NCBI GenBank assembly: GCA_018064505.1
Contig: JAGHVC010000054.1
Span: forward strand, 1-51,275
DNA: 51,275 bases
Direction of reading: 5' to 3'
Origin: Candidatus Minthosoma caballi
GTDB taxonomy: Bacteria > Bacteroidota > Bacteroidia > Bacteroidales > Bacteroidaceae
Part shown: one piece after another, positions 25,955 to 35,365 of the stretch
How the letters are laid out: each line of letters begins with the position of its first letter
How positions within the stretch are numbered: the first letter of the stretch is position 1
Translations under genes and position numbers: made by a program
The notes under the pieces: generated by a model
What the model was told of the DNA's origin: nothing
Seen by the model: the letters and a program-made list of their open reading frames with translations, nothing else
The model's database searches: none

Positions 25955-28900
25955 ATGAAGAAGATAAAAAGAATTATGGGCGCATTGCTCGGCATTGCAA
26001 TTAGTGTACCAGCAATTGCTCAGAGCGAGTTGTATCCAGGGCACTCCGATTTGGAGGAGGTGACTCTGCTGGATGGTCCATTCAAAACTGCGATGAACCT
26101 AAATGTGGACATGCTGCTTAAATATGACACCGACCGTCTGCTCACTCCGTTTGTGAGACAAGCGGGGCTGGACAAGGCTGGCAGCAAGTACTCTGGATGG
26201 GTGAGCCAGCATCCTTCGTTCACAAACTGGGGAGATAGCGGCTGGTCGCTTGAAGGACATGTGGGCGGCCACTACCTGTCTGCTTTGTCTTTGGCTTACG
26301 CTGCTTGTCACGACGAGGCAAAGATGGCAAAGCTGAAACAGCGTATTGACCACATGCTTGAGGTTATGAAGGATTGCCAAAGCGCTTACAGCAGCAACAC
26401 TAAGGGCATGAGGGGGTTCATTGGCGGTCAGCCTATCAATCAGGCATGGACAGATCTGTATAATGGCAGCACAACCACATTTGCTAAGTATGGTGGATGG
26501 GTTCCTTTCTATTGCCAGCACAAAGTGCTTGCAGGATTGAGGGATGCATACCTCTACACCGACGGTGAGAGCGCAGATGTAGCTAAAGAGCTGTTCAGAG
26601 GCTTGGCAGACTGGAGCGTGAATGTAATTTCGAAACTCGACACCAACACCATGCAGCAAGTACTCGGATGGGAGCATGGAGGAATGAATGAGACGCTTGC
26701 CGATGCGTATAGCATTTTTGGCGATGCGAAGTATTTGAAAGCAGCAAAGGCGTACAGCCACACTCACATGCTTAACGGAATGCAAAGCCTTAACACTACT
26801 TTCCTCAATGGCATGCATGCCAACACACAAGTGCCCAAATACATCGGCTTTGAGCGTATATACGAGGAAGACAAAACGGCAAAGACATACAAGAAGGCAG
26901 CTGAGAACTTCTGGACGGATGTGGCTAAGAATCGCACCGTCTGTATCGGAGGCAACTCGGTAAACGAGCATTTCCTTTCGCAAGACGGCAGCTCGTATGT
27001 GAATCAGCTGGACGGGCCAGAGAGCTGCAACACTAATAACATGCTGAAGCTAAGCGAAGATTTGTTTGACAGAACTCACGATGCAAAATATGCAGACTTC
27101 TATGAGGCTGCGATGTGGAATCATATCCTTTCAACTCAGGATCCGAAGACTGGAGGTTATGTTTACTTCACTCCACTTCGACCTCAAAGCTATAAGATAT
27201 ATTCTCAGCCTAACAAAGGCATGTGGTGCTGCGTTGGCACTGGTATGGAGAACCACAGCAAATATGGCCATTTCATTTACACGCACAGCGTAAATGTTTC
27301 AAAAAACGAGAACTATGCAGACACGCTGTTTGTTAACCTATTCACTGCCAGCGAACTCAATTCGGAAAAATTCGGAATAAGGCAGGAGACTGATTTTCCA
27401 TATGAACAGAAAACTAAACTGACCATCACTAAAGCTGGCAAATATGTTCTTGCTATAAGAAAGCCACAGTGGACGGATGGCAAGGCGGCAAAGTACACCT
27501 GCTATGACAAAACTTGGAGGGAGGGCGAGACCGTCGAGGTTGACCTGCCTATGGAACTGAGGTATGAAGAGTGTCCAAATCTCAGCGACTATATAGCTTT
27601 CAAATATGGTCCTATACTTCTTGGAGCTCGCACCAACAACGAAACGGGAGAAGGCGCAAGCAATGGACTTAAAAAAGAGTCGCTCACAAACGAGTATGCA
27701 GGCGAAGGCCGCATGGATCACTCTGAAAGCTGTATGACTAAATCGCTGTCACTGGCTACTGCGCCAATGTTAATCGGCAAGAGAAGCGAGGTGCTGAATC
27801 GCATCACGATGGACGCAGAGGCAATGAAGACGCTTAGGTTTAGGATTGATGTGTCACGCACTGACCTTGACTCCTACAAATGGAATACGCTCACCCTTGA
27901 ACCTTACTACAAAATTCACCATTCACGACTGATGAATTACTGGTATCAGCAGACAGAGGAGGGATATGCAAACAGTAGCTGGGCTAAGGAAGAGGCTGCC
28001 AAGATGGAACTGGAAAGACGCACTGTTGATTTCGTTGCTACTGGCGAACAGCAGAGTGAGGCAGGACACAACTACCGCTATTCTTCTGATTCTGGCAAGG
28101 GGTCTTATCAAGGAGAATACTATCGTGATGCTCAAAAGGGAGGATATATTCAATACACATTATATAATAATGAAGGACTGACCGACAGTCTTTCCATCAT
28201 GTGCCGATTCACTACTGCCGACAATGGCAGAAAGGGCACTCTGAAAGTAGATGGGGTGAAGATTGCAAGCATAGAAATATCAAAGGATCTGAAAGCTGAT
28301 GATAATGGTTTCTATAATGTGCAGATTGATTTGCCACAGCACCTAATAGTGGATGCTAATGGCAAGGCAAAGAGCAAGTTTGTGGTAAGGCTTGACGCAG
28401 ATCAAAACACTATTTGTCCAGGGTGGTATTACCTGCGATTACTGCATGGGTACACAACTCACACCTATAAATTCTATGCCAACGAATGGAAAACTGGTGA
28501 TGCCGGCCGCGTGGCTCAATCTAATATCTCATACGACACAGAGGCTAATACCATCAAGGTGAAAGCCGGAACTGGAGATAATAATGTGTGCCTTACCTTC
28601 GACTACGGAAAGCATGGCGGCTATGCCGTGAGCGAAAGCAGAAAATATCTCGTTGTGTGGGGACAAGGATTGTCAACAGCAAGCGGAAAGAACTACCTGT
28701 GGTGGCTGAACGGTGTTAACAGAGGATCAAGCGTGACACCAAGCTACGCAAAGAAGATTGACGCTAAGAATGTCGTCATCGCATGGGACATCTCAAAGTC
28801 AGGCATTGCTGACAATTGCAATGGCGACGGATGGAATCCAGGCATTGGCAGCACAATCTTTGGCATGACAAGCACAACTGGCACTGCTACCATCTGCGAC

Positions 28901-29107
28901 ATCGGGTTCGAAAGCGATATCGATGCTTATGTGGAAAGAATCATCTCTACAACTGCTATCAGAAATGTCAGTTCGAACAGCAAGACTACTGAAGTGTTCT
29001 CACTGTCTGGTGCTAAGCTCAAAGCTCCACAACAGGGCGTGAACATCATTCGCGAGAATGGAAAGAGCAAGAAGATGATAATAAATGATGAAAAAAAGCA
29101 CGGATGA
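25955..29107 (+). CDS. Secreted GH127/GH146-type beta-L-arabinofuranosidase
   Basis: This 1050-residue protein has a signal peptide ending AIAQ and the DUF1680 (alpha/alpha)6 barrel of GH127/GH146 enzymes, which release beta-L-arabinofuranose from plant glycans. The zinc/cysteine active site is intact: Glu356-x-Cys358 in GPESCNT and Cys425-Cys426 in MWCCVGTG, matching the Glu338-x-Cys340 and Cys417-Cys418 pattern of the bifidobacterial enzyme HypBA1. Beta-sandwich regions follow (about 460-660), then a domain like that at the end of many GH127 proteins (to about 850), an extra C-terminal module (about 850-995), and a short tail EVFSLSGAKLK...GVNIIRENG resembling secretion-linked C-terminal tails in Prevotella. 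It is monocistronic. Confidence 0.85.
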   Translation: MKKIKRIMGALLGIAISVPAIAQSELYPGHSDLEEVTLLDGPFKTAMNLNVDMLLKYDTDRLLTPFVRQAGLDKAGSKYSGWVSQHPSFTNWGDSGWSLEGHVGGHYLSALSLAYAACHDEAKMAKLKQRIDHMLEVMKDCQSAYSSNTKGMRGFIGGQPINQAWTDLYNGSTTTFAKYGGWVPFYCQHKVLAGLRDAYLYTDGESADVAKELFRGLADWSVNVISKLDTNTMQQVLGWEHGGMNETLADAYSIFGDAKYLKAAKAYSHTHMLNGMQSLNTTFLNGMHANTQVPKYIGFERIYEEDKTAKTYKKAAENFWTDVAKNRTVCIGGNSVNEHFLSQDGSSYVNQLDGPESCNTNNMLKLSEDLFDRTHDAKYADFYEAAMWNHILSTQDPKTGGYVYFTPLRPQSYKIYSQPNKGMWCCVGTGMENHSKYGHFIYTHSVNVSKNENYADTLFVNLFTASELNSEKFGIRQETDFPYEQKTKLTITKAGKYVLAIRKPQWTDGKAAKYTCYDKTWREGETVEVDLPMELRYEECPNLSDYIAFKYGPILLGARTNNETGEGASNGLKKESLTNEYAGEGRMDHSESCMTKSLSLATAPMLIGKRSEVLNRITMDAEAMKTLRFRIDVSRTDLDSYKWNTLTLEPYYKIHHSRLMNYWYQQTEEGYANSSWAKEEAAKMELERRTVDFVATGEQQSEAGHNYRYSSDSGKGSYQGEYYRDAQKGGYIQYTLYNNEGLTDSLSIMCRFTTADNGRKGTLKVDGVKIASIEISKDLKADDNGFYNVQIDLPQHLIVDANGKAKSKFVVRLDADQNTICPGWYYLRLLHGYTTHTYKFYANEWKTGDAGRVAQSNISYDTEANTIKVKAGTGDNNVCLTFDYGKHGGYAVSESRKYLVVWGQGLSTASGKNYLWWLNGVNRGSSVTPSYAKKIDAKNVVIAWDISKSGIADNCNGDGWNPGIGSTIFGMTSTTGTATICDIGFESDIDAYVERIISTTAIRNVSSNSKTTEVFSLSGAKLKAPQQGVNIIRENGKSKKMIINDEKKHG

Positions 29108-29113
29108 TGCTTG

Positions 29114-29143
29114 CAAGTAAATACTATTTTTGTATTTAACTTG
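29114..29143. terminator. Hairpin after the GH127-like gene
   Basis: CAAGTAAATAC (29114-29124) pairs with GTATTTAACTTG (29132-29143) with one bulge; the loop is TATTTTT. It lies between this gene and the convergent S41 peptidase gene. Confidence 0.5.
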
Positions 29144-29184
29144 AAATTGTGACTTCGTCGATCCCTTCAAGGGAGGCACAAGAA

Positions 29185-30222
29185 CTATTCTGACGCCATC
29201 ATCTTACGCGCAGTTTCAATATAAGTATCAAGATTTTGTTCGGTATCGGTGCCTGACATTTGTACAAAGATGTCGGGATCGATACCGAATTCTGTTTGGT
29301 TCATCTCAGCGTCGTAAAACACAACGGCACTATAACGAACACCCCATCCATTTGGAATCTCGCTGTTGAACGGCATTCCTGAGCCGCCTCCTGTATGGTC
29401 GCCAAGTATAGTCACATCTGGGCATTGCTTCATGCACTTCACGAAATCATTGCAAGCTGAGTAGCACTCACGATTGGTAAGCACAATAACAGGTTTCTGC
29501 CAGCGATAGCCGTCAGTGGCTGGCTCAAGATACTCTGCTACTGGCTTTGAAAAATCCTTATGTCCCTTGCCCGTTTTGTGGCTATAGTAACCTATGAGTA
29601 CTTTTTCGTTGGTGAAATGCGAAGCAAGAGTGTGAGCTCGTGTAATTTCTCCTCCAGAATTGCCTCTCACATCAATGATGAGACCTGAGCAAGAAGCTAA
29701 GTAATCGAGCATAAAGCTCACATTGCCATCACCCACTCCATCTACGAATGTCTCACATCGCACATAGCCAATATTGTCTTCCAATAGCTTGTATTTCAAG
29801 CCTGAGGCAATCCTGTAGTCTCTGCCAAGATAAAGTTGTACAATGCTGTCATTATAGTTTTGGGGGTATTCTTCGAAGAAGCTCCAGTTTCTGCCGTAGT
29901 CAAAAGCTGCACTCAGATTCACATGGCCATCTTTCAGTTCTGCAAGCATATTGCAGAGCACCTCAAACAACTGCTCACGCTTCATGTCTTCATTCACCTG
30001 TGCCGCATAGCGTACATGCACTTCATTCCAATCAACCCCAAGCTCTTGTTTCTTGTAGTCGAAGAAGCAGTAATGCTCATCCATGATTTTCCAAAGCGCC
30101 TCAAAGTTTCCCTTGTTTGAATTATCAAATGGTTCATCCTCCACAACTATACAAGAGTACAAGCACAGCAACGGAAGAAGCATAGAGGCGATGCTGAGTA
30201 TGTTATATTTGAAGGCTTTCAT
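29185..30222 (-). CDS. S41-family peptidase lipoprotein
   Basis: This 345-residue protein has a lipoprotein signal (lipobox LYSC, then IVVEDEPFD) and a C-terminal-processing-peptidase fold. Recognisable segments are LIIDVRGNSGGE, VIVLTNRECYSACNDF (the serine in CYSACN is the likely nucleophile) and ILGDHTGGGSGMP. An N-terminal helical domain (about 40-110) precedes the catalytic domain; no PDZ domain is evident. It should be a membrane-anchored or surface serine protease of unknown target. Its start overlaps the upstream DUF3316 stop by 4 bases (ATGA), indicating translational coupling. Confidence 0.85.
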   Translation of the reverse strand: MKAFKYNILSIASMLLPLLCLYSCIVVEDEPFDNSNKGNFEALWKIMDEHYCFFDYKKQELGVDWNEVHVRYAAQVNEDMKREQLFEVLCNMLAELKDGHVNLSAAFDYGRNWSFFEEYPQNYNDSIVQLYLGRDYRIASGLKYKLLEDNIGYVRCETFVDGVGDGNVSFMLDYLASCSGLIIDVRGNSGGEITRAHTLASHFTNEKVLIGYYSHKTGKGHKDFSKPVAEYLEPATDGYRWQKPVIVLTNRECYSACNDFVKCMKQCPDVTILGDHTGGGSGMPFNSEIPNGWGVRYSAVVFYDAEMNQTEFGIDPDIFVQMSGTDTEQNLDTYIETARKMMASE

Positions 30223-31091
30223 CGGCGAGTGAAATATTTAGTGAATCCTATCACGAAATCTATTGAGTGATTATAGTATTCAAGGTTATTGATCTTGGCT
30301 TGGTTTATCTGCACATCATAGCCAAGACGCAGCTCTCCTCTCCTGATTGGTATATCAACAAGGAAGCGATGACGGTTGGATGGCATGTTGAATGTATTGA
30401 CAAACACGGCGTTGTGGTCATTGTTGTCAAGCTCAAAAATCTCGTAATAGCTTTGTCCGTAGTTTGGAGAGAAAGCAATACCCATTAGTGGGAAGGTAAG
30501 CTGATAGCTCAACACAATAGGACGATGCTTGCGACGGTGAATAGTGTATGCAAGTATGCCAGTAGCATTGACCGTCACATCAAACTTTATCTGCCCAGGG
30601 TTGTTGCCAGAGCGGTCATAATACACTCCGCCAAGATAACCGCTTGCTTGAAGACCTGCCGCATAGTTCCACTTTCTTGCAGAATGCTCAGCTGGGTTGA
30701 CCACATTGCAATCGTGAAAATTGTAAAGCCATCCTTGACCATACCTCAAGCCAGCAGTGTACCACTCTGGGCCTCCTTCTGTCATCAAATCGGATGACAC
30801 ATTGACATCTATGAATGATTGATTTGACACTCTTCCACCCCACAGCTTCGTCATTCGAGCCGTTTCTCTTTGTACACGAAAATCCACTCCATCATTGAAG
30901 GCATAAGGGGAAATGTAGGAGTCATACACCTCATTCATTCCCATAACTCCAAACACAGTAGAATGCTTTACCTCCTTGTTGACCGGGATAAAATCATCAC
31001 CACTTTCATTCCCTTGCGAGAAAGCACAAAAAACGAAAGTAAGCAATGAAATGTGAAAAGTGAAAAGTCGAAGCATGTTTTGAATTATCAT
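30219..31091 (-). CDS. DUF3316 outer-membrane-like protein
   Basis: This 290-residue exported protein (signal peptide ending AFSQG) resembles DUF3316 proteins of Bacteroidota. The body is rich in aromatic, alternating strands (YTAGLRYGQGWLYNF, RHRFLVDIPIRRGELRLGYDVQ) and ends with a strand finishing in FTKYFTRR, so a small outer-membrane beta-barrel is likely. The function is unknown. A second in-frame ATG at 31076 is equally usable. It is translationally coupled to the S41 peptidase gene, which may mean the two act together at the outer membrane. Confidence 0.7.
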   Translation of the reverse strand: MIIQNMLRLFTFHISLLTFVFCAFSQGNESGDDFIPVNKEVKHSTVFGVMGMNEVYDSYISPYAFNDGVDFRVQRETARMTKLWGGRVSNQSFIDVNVSSDLMTEGGPEWYTAGLRYGQGWLYNFHDCNVVNPAEHSARKWNYAAGLQASGYLGGVYYDRSGNNPGQIKFDVTVNATGILAYTIHRRKHRPIVLSYQLTFPLMGIAFSPNYGQSYYEIFELDNNDHNAVFVNTFNMPSNRHRFLVDIPIRRGELRLGYDVQINQAKINNLEYYNHSIDFVIGFTKYFTRR

Positions 31092-31117
31092 GAATAATCC
31101 AATTTAAGTGTTAAAAG

Positions 31118-33910
31118 TTAGAACAATTTCAGCTGACCAGTTATCTCGTCACGAATATCGCTGTCGCTCTTGCCTTCGTCTGGATCTATCACCTCTGGAA
31201 CACTTCCGTTTTCGTCATCATTATCGCTATCTTCATCGTTATTTTCTGGGAAACGCGTTGGCTCAAGCTCCTTCACCTCGCCAAGAATGTATGTGGTGAG
31301 GCGCTTACCCTTTGCCTTGATACCTTTCACTGCAATGTATTCGTCAGCATCCACCTCAATAGGGCCGCGGAAAGCGTCTGGTTCGAGGAATGTGAGTTGC
31401 AGACGAGGATAAGGAGTGTCAGAAAGGAGAATCAACTTGCTACCAGCATTCTCGCCAAGATACGACACCTTCTTCTTTGTTTCCTCAAAATAGAATCGCT
31501 TGATGTATGGCTGATTCTGATTGTCAGCATCCCACAGCACAGCTGTCCACACCTTCTTTGCCTTATACTTTTCTATGCGCATGATGTTCTGTTCGAAGTG
31601 GTTGTTGGCATCAAATGATGTAAGGTAGTATTCCCCCGTATCAAGAATGACAAGAATCTGGTCATTATTCTGAAACTCACCAAGATACTGACCATGTTCA
31701 TCGTAGTTGATACGCTGCACATCAGGATCCCACCACACTTTTCTGCCGCCGAGAGTACTGCCTCCATGGGCTTTCAATTGAATACGGAAGATCTCATTCT
31801 TAGTCAATTGATTGCCTCGTGAAGAGCGCCCCTTGATTGGAACCTCTGAGAAGTCCTTCTCAAACACCAACTTCTTGATTTTTTCAAGAGGCTTCAATGT
31901 CACCTTGATGATTTCTGCCTCACCGTTGCTGTTGGCCGAGAACCAAGTTACTTTCGACTTTGGAGTACCGAGAGTAACATCATACTCACGATCACGAGTC
32001 ACGCTTGGCACATTGAAGCGCTTAATGTAAGTCACTCCCGTAGCACCATCCTTGTATGTAGCATTGTAGATAGTGCGGGTGTCGTTCTTCTTGAAAACAG
32101 CCACATGGATAATCTCCACCTTACGCTTCTCTGCCTTGCTGCGTTCCGTCTCTCCTATGAACACCTTCTCTGCCACCTTAATGACCTTGTATGTACCATC
32201 CTTGTAGAAGATGATGATGTCATCAATGTCCGAGCAGTTGCACACAAACTCATCCTTCTTCAAGCTGGTGCCGATGAAGCCCTCAGCACGGTTAATGTAA
32301 AGTTTCTGGTTAGCCTCAGCCACCGTTGCTGCCTGAATAGTGTCGAAGTTGCGAATCTCCGTGAGGCGAGGATGCTCTGCACCATACTTTTTCTTGAGGA
32401 AGCGGAACCACTCTGCAGTCACCTCTACGAGGTTGGCAAGATCATGCTCCACCTGCTCAATATCTGCCTTGAGGCGAGCAATGAGTTCGTCTGCCTTGTC
32501 TTTGTTAAACTTTAAGATGCGAGCCATCTTGATTTCCATGAGACGAAGAATATCGTCACGAGTCACTTCACGCACGAAAGACTCTTTGAATGGGGCCAAG
32601 CGCTTATCCACATAAGCCACTGCATGATCCATATCTGGAGCATTTTCAAATTCCTTTCCCTTATATATGCGCTCCTCAATGAAGATTTTTTCCAGAGAAC
32701 AGAAGTGCAGCTGCTCCAGCAACTCTGCACGGCGAATCTCCAGTTCGCGCTTGATAAGGTACTTGGTGTAATCCACCGATTTGCGCAGCACATCGCTCAC
32801 ATTTAGGAACTTAGGCATGCGGTCATCGATGACGCAACAGTTTGGCGAGATGCTGATTTCACAATCGGTGAAAGCATAAAGAGCATCTATCGTCTTATCC
32901 GACGACGCACCTGGCATGAGGTGGATGAGAATCTCCACGCCTGCCGCAGTCATATCTTCCACTTTGCGAGCCTTTATCTTGCCCTTCTCAATTGCCTTTA
33001 GAATAGAATCGATGAACGGGCTTCCCTTTGATGGTGAGCCAGTTGTTCTGCCAAATGGAATCTCCGTGATGGCAAGCGTCTTATTGTCGCGCTTCTCAAT
33101 CTTAGCCCGAATGCGCACCGAACCACCACGCTGTCCGTCATTATATTTCGAAACATCGATGCTGCCACCTGTCTGGAAATCAGGATATAGTTGGAATGGC
33201 TCATCATACAAATAGTTCACAGCTGCATCGCAAATCTCATTAAAATTGTGAGGAAGAATTTTGCTGTTCAAGCCTACGGCAATGCCTTCCACTCCCTGAG
33301 CGAGGAGGAGCGGGAACTTTACCGGCAGAGAAATAGGCTCTTTATTACGACCATCGTATGACAGTTTCCATTCCGTAGTCTTAGGATTGAACAGTACATC
33401 CAACGCAAACTTCGACAAGCGCGCCTCGATGTAACGGCCAGCTGCAGCATCATCGCCAGTGAGGATGTTGCCCCAGTTGCCCTGGCAATCAATGAGAAGG
33501 TTCTTCTGTCCCATCTGCACCAGCGCGTCCTTGATGGAGGCATCGCCATGAGGATGGAACTGCATAGTGTGTCCCACGATGTTTGCCACCTTATTATATC
33601 GTCCATCATCCATTCGCTTCATCGAATGCAGAATGCGTCTCTGCACAGGCTTGAGACCGTCCATAATATAAGGTACAGCACGCTCAAGGATTACATATGA
33701 AGCATAATCCAAGAACCAGTTCTGGTACATTCCACTCAAATGGTGAGTGATGCTGTCCTTCATGGTTGATGGGTCATAGTCAGACCTTGGAGGCATACCA
33801 GAAGAAGGTGAAGCGCTTTCTTCAAGCACTTCGCCTTCCTCGTTATTGTTCATCTCATCGAGGTTTTCCGTTCCCTCGTTGAGAATTTCGTCGTCGTTGT
33901 ATTCGCTCAT
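31118..33910 (-). CDS. parC: DNA topoisomerase IV / gyrase-type subunit A
   Basis: This 930-residue type IIA topoisomerase subunit cleaves and rejoins DNA with a B-type ATPase partner. The breakage-reunion domain contains MDGLKPVQRRILHSM and the active-site Tyr160 in AAAGRYIEARLS, then ILPHNFNEICDA. The C-terminal part has beta-pinwheel-like repeats. About 45 acidic residues precede the start of the core, and an acidic tail (NNDEDSDNDDENG) ends the protein. No B subunit is adjacent. Naming as ParC and not GyrA rests on overall likeness to the Bacteroidota paralogue and on the absence of a clear gyrase box. Confidence 0.85.
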   Translation of the reverse strand: MSEYNDDEILNEGTENLDEMNNNEEGEVLEESASPSSGMPPRSDYDPSTMKDSITHHLSGMYQNWFLDYASYVILERAVPYIMDGLKPVQRRILHSMKRMDDGRYNKVANIVGHTMQFHPHGDASIKDALVQMGQKNLLIDCQGNWGNILTGDDAAAGRYIEARLSKFALDVLFNPKTTEWKLSYDGRNKEPISLPVKFPLLLAQGVEGIAVGLNSKILPHNFNEICDAAVNYLYDEPFQLYPDFQTGGSIDVSKYNDGQRGGSVRIRAKIEKRDNKTLAITEIPFGRTTGSPSKGSPFIDSILKAIEKGKIKARKVEDMTAAGVEILIHLMPGASSDKTIDALYAFTDCEISISPNCCVIDDRMPKFLNVSDVLRKSVDYTKYLIKRELEIRRAELLEQLHFCSLEKIFIEERIYKGKEFENAPDMDHAVAYVDKRLAPFKESFVREVTRDDILRLMEIKMARILKFNKDKADELIARLKADIEQVEHDLANLVEVTAEWFRFLKKKYGAEHPRLTEIRNFDTIQAATVAEANQKLYINRAEGFIGTSLKKDEFVCNCSDIDDIIIFYKDGTYKVIKVAEKVFIGETERSKAEKRKVEIIHVAVFKKNDTRTIYNATYKDGATGVTYIKRFNVPSVTRDREYDVTLGTPKSKVTWFSANSNGEAEIIKVTLKPLEKIKKLVFEKDFSEVPIKGRSSRGNQLTKNEIFRIQLKAHGGSTLGGRKVWWDPDVQRINYDEHGQYLGEFQNNDQILVILDTGEYYLTSFDANNHFEQNIMRIEKYKAKKVWTAVLWDADNQNQPYIKRFYFEETKKKVSYLGENAGSKLILLSDTPYPRLQLTFLEPDAFRGPIEVDADEYIAVKGIKAKGKRLTTYILGEVKELEPTRFPENNDEDSDNDDENGSVPEVIDPDEGKSDSDIRDEITGQLKLF

Positions 33911-33990
33911 TTAGGTTTTTGATTGTTTTAATTGGGGGCAAAGCAGACGCACTGCTTTGAACATATTGTTTCACCCTAATCAGTAGAGTA

Positions 33991-34037
33991 ACTACTCCCC
34001 CTCCCTTCTAACGGGAGGGGGCAAGGGGGGAGGGTCT
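33991..34037 (+). repeat. GGGTGGGTCTT-type palindromic element, copy 2
   Basis: A perfect 9-base hairpin CCCCCTCCC/GGGAGGGGG (33997-34005 with 34013-34021) is followed by a G-rich tail ending GGGTCTTTA. It lies between parC and ackA, with its CTTT end touching the ackA stop codon. Confidence 0.75.
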
Positions 34038-35231
34038 TTACTTTGTCAATGCAAGTGTATCTAATGCAATCATTAACTCCTCATCTGTTGGGATGCAGCA
34101 AACTGTGACCTTTGAGTCATCAGCTGAGAGGATAGCCTCAGTAGCGCGACAAGAGCGGTTCTTCTGCTCGTCCATCTTCACACCCATGAACTCAAGACCT
34201 TCTGTAGCACCTTCGCGTACTTCCCACTGGTTTTCACCAGCACCACCTGTGAAGAGGATGATATCTACACCACCCATTGCAGCAGCATACTCACCGATGT
34301 ACTTCTTGATGCGGTATGTGTACATTTCCTTAGCAAGACGAGCCTTGTCGTTGCCAGCAGCGATGCCAGCAAGAATGTCACGGAAGTCAGAAGAACCTTC
34401 GCTGACACCAGCAAGTCCTGATTGTTTGTTGAGGAGGTTTGAGATGCCCTTAGTGTCAAGACCAAGCTTATCCATGATGAATGTCACAGCACCAGCATCG
34501 ATGTCACCAGAGCGAGTTCCCATAATGAGACCTTCGAGTGGAGTGAGACCCATAGAAGTGTCCACACACTTGCCATCCTTGACAGCAGCGATAGAAGCAC
34601 CATTGCCGATGTGGCAAGTGATGATCTTCTTGCCCTCTGGATTTACACCAAGGAACTCACAAACACGCTGTGAAACATAGCGGTGACTAGTTCCGTGGAA
34701 GCCGTAGCGGCGAACGCCGTACTTAGTGTAGAGCTCGTAAGGAAGAGCGTACATGTAAGCATAGTCAGGCATTGTCTGGTGGAAGGCAGTGTCGAACACG
34801 CCAACCTGTGGAATGTTAGGGAGGAGAGCCTTGACAGCATTCACACCCTTGATGTTAGCAGGGTTGTGGAGTGGAGCGAGGTCGTTGCAAGCAGTGAATG
34901 CCTCCATAACTTCGTCAGTAAGGAGTACAGACTTGTTGAACTTCTCACCACCATGTACCATGCGGTGACCTACTGCATCGAGTTCGTTGAGGTCCTTGAG
35001 CACAGCGAACTCACCATTAGTGAGAACATCGAAGATGAGCTGTACACCAGCAGTGTGCTCAGCGATTGGTTTCTCAATCTTAGTCTTCTGACCGTTGAGC
35101 TTAACATTGATGAATGAATCTGGAAGACCAATCTTTTCAATACCACCAGAAGTGATTACGCTCTGGTCATCCATATTGTAAAGGGCATACTTGATAGACG
35201 AGCTGCCACAATTTAATACGAGAATTTTCAT
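34038..35231 (-). CDS. ackA: Acetate kinase
   Basis: This 397-residue enzyme converts acetyl-phosphate and ADP to acetate and ATP, the final ATP-yielding step of mixed-acid fermentation. It starts MKILVLNCGSSSIKYAL (acetokinase signature 1). Other conserved segments are VHGGEKF, FDTAFHQTMPD, RRYGFHGTSHRYVS, CHIGNGASI and GGAGENQWEVRE. The start at 35231 is chosen because the family begins directly at this motif and the upstream frame runs through a palindromic repeat. It follows pta in the same direction, separated by that repeat. Confidence 0.97.
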   Translation of the reverse strand: MKILVLNCGSSSIKYALYNMDDQSVITSGGIEKIGLPDSFINVKLNGQKTKIEKPIAEHTAGVQLIFDVLTNGEFAVLKDLNELDAVGHRMVHGGEKFNKSVLLTDEVMEAFTACNDLAPLHNPANIKGVNAVKALLPNIPQVGVFDTAFHQTMPDYAYMYALPYELYTKYGVRRYGFHGTSHRYVSQRVCEFLGVNPEGKKIITCHIGNGASIAAVKDGKCVDTSMGLTPLEGLIMGTRSGDIDAGAVTFIMDKLGLDTKGISNLLNKQSGLAGVSEGSSDFRDILAGIAAGNDKARLAKEMYTYRIKKYIGEYAAAMGGVDIILFTGGAGENQWEVREGATEGLEFMGVKMDEQKNRSCRATEAILSADDSKVTVCCIPTDEELMIALDTLALTK

Positions 35232-35235
35232 TAAA

Positions 35236-35363
35236 GTTCCCCGGCCCCCAAAGGGGGCGGCCATCCGGTTTGGGGGAGATGGCTTAGTATTGTTATTTTC
35301 CCCGACAATAGCATGCCATTGGAAAATGTCCCGAATGGCTGCCCCCTTCGGGGGGTAGGGGGC
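35236..35363. repeat. Inverted palindromic pair in the pta-ackA gap
   Basis: Two related GC-rich units lie in opposite orientation: 35241-35275 (GGCCCCCAAAGGGGGCGGCC and on) and 35328-35363, whose reverse complement contains CCCCCGAAGGGGGCAGCC. The segment between them contains further short inverted pairs (ATGGC/GCCAT, TATTGT/ACAATA). The whole 128-base gap therefore folds on itself. It could terminate, protect or process the pta-ackA transcript. It differs from the GGGTGGGTCTT family. Confidence 0.65.
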
Positions 35364-35365
35364 TT

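Noticed and set aside
26099-26983. 294-codon antisense frame inside the GH127-like gene
   Set aside because: It lies entirely opposite a strongly supported coding sequence, and its cysteine- and histidine-rich translation is typical of an antisense shadow.
31118-33910. Naming the topoisomerase subunit as GyrA
   Set aside because: No clear gyrase-box motif is visible in the C-terminal half, so the ParC-like label is kept, with the caveat that the two are close relatives.
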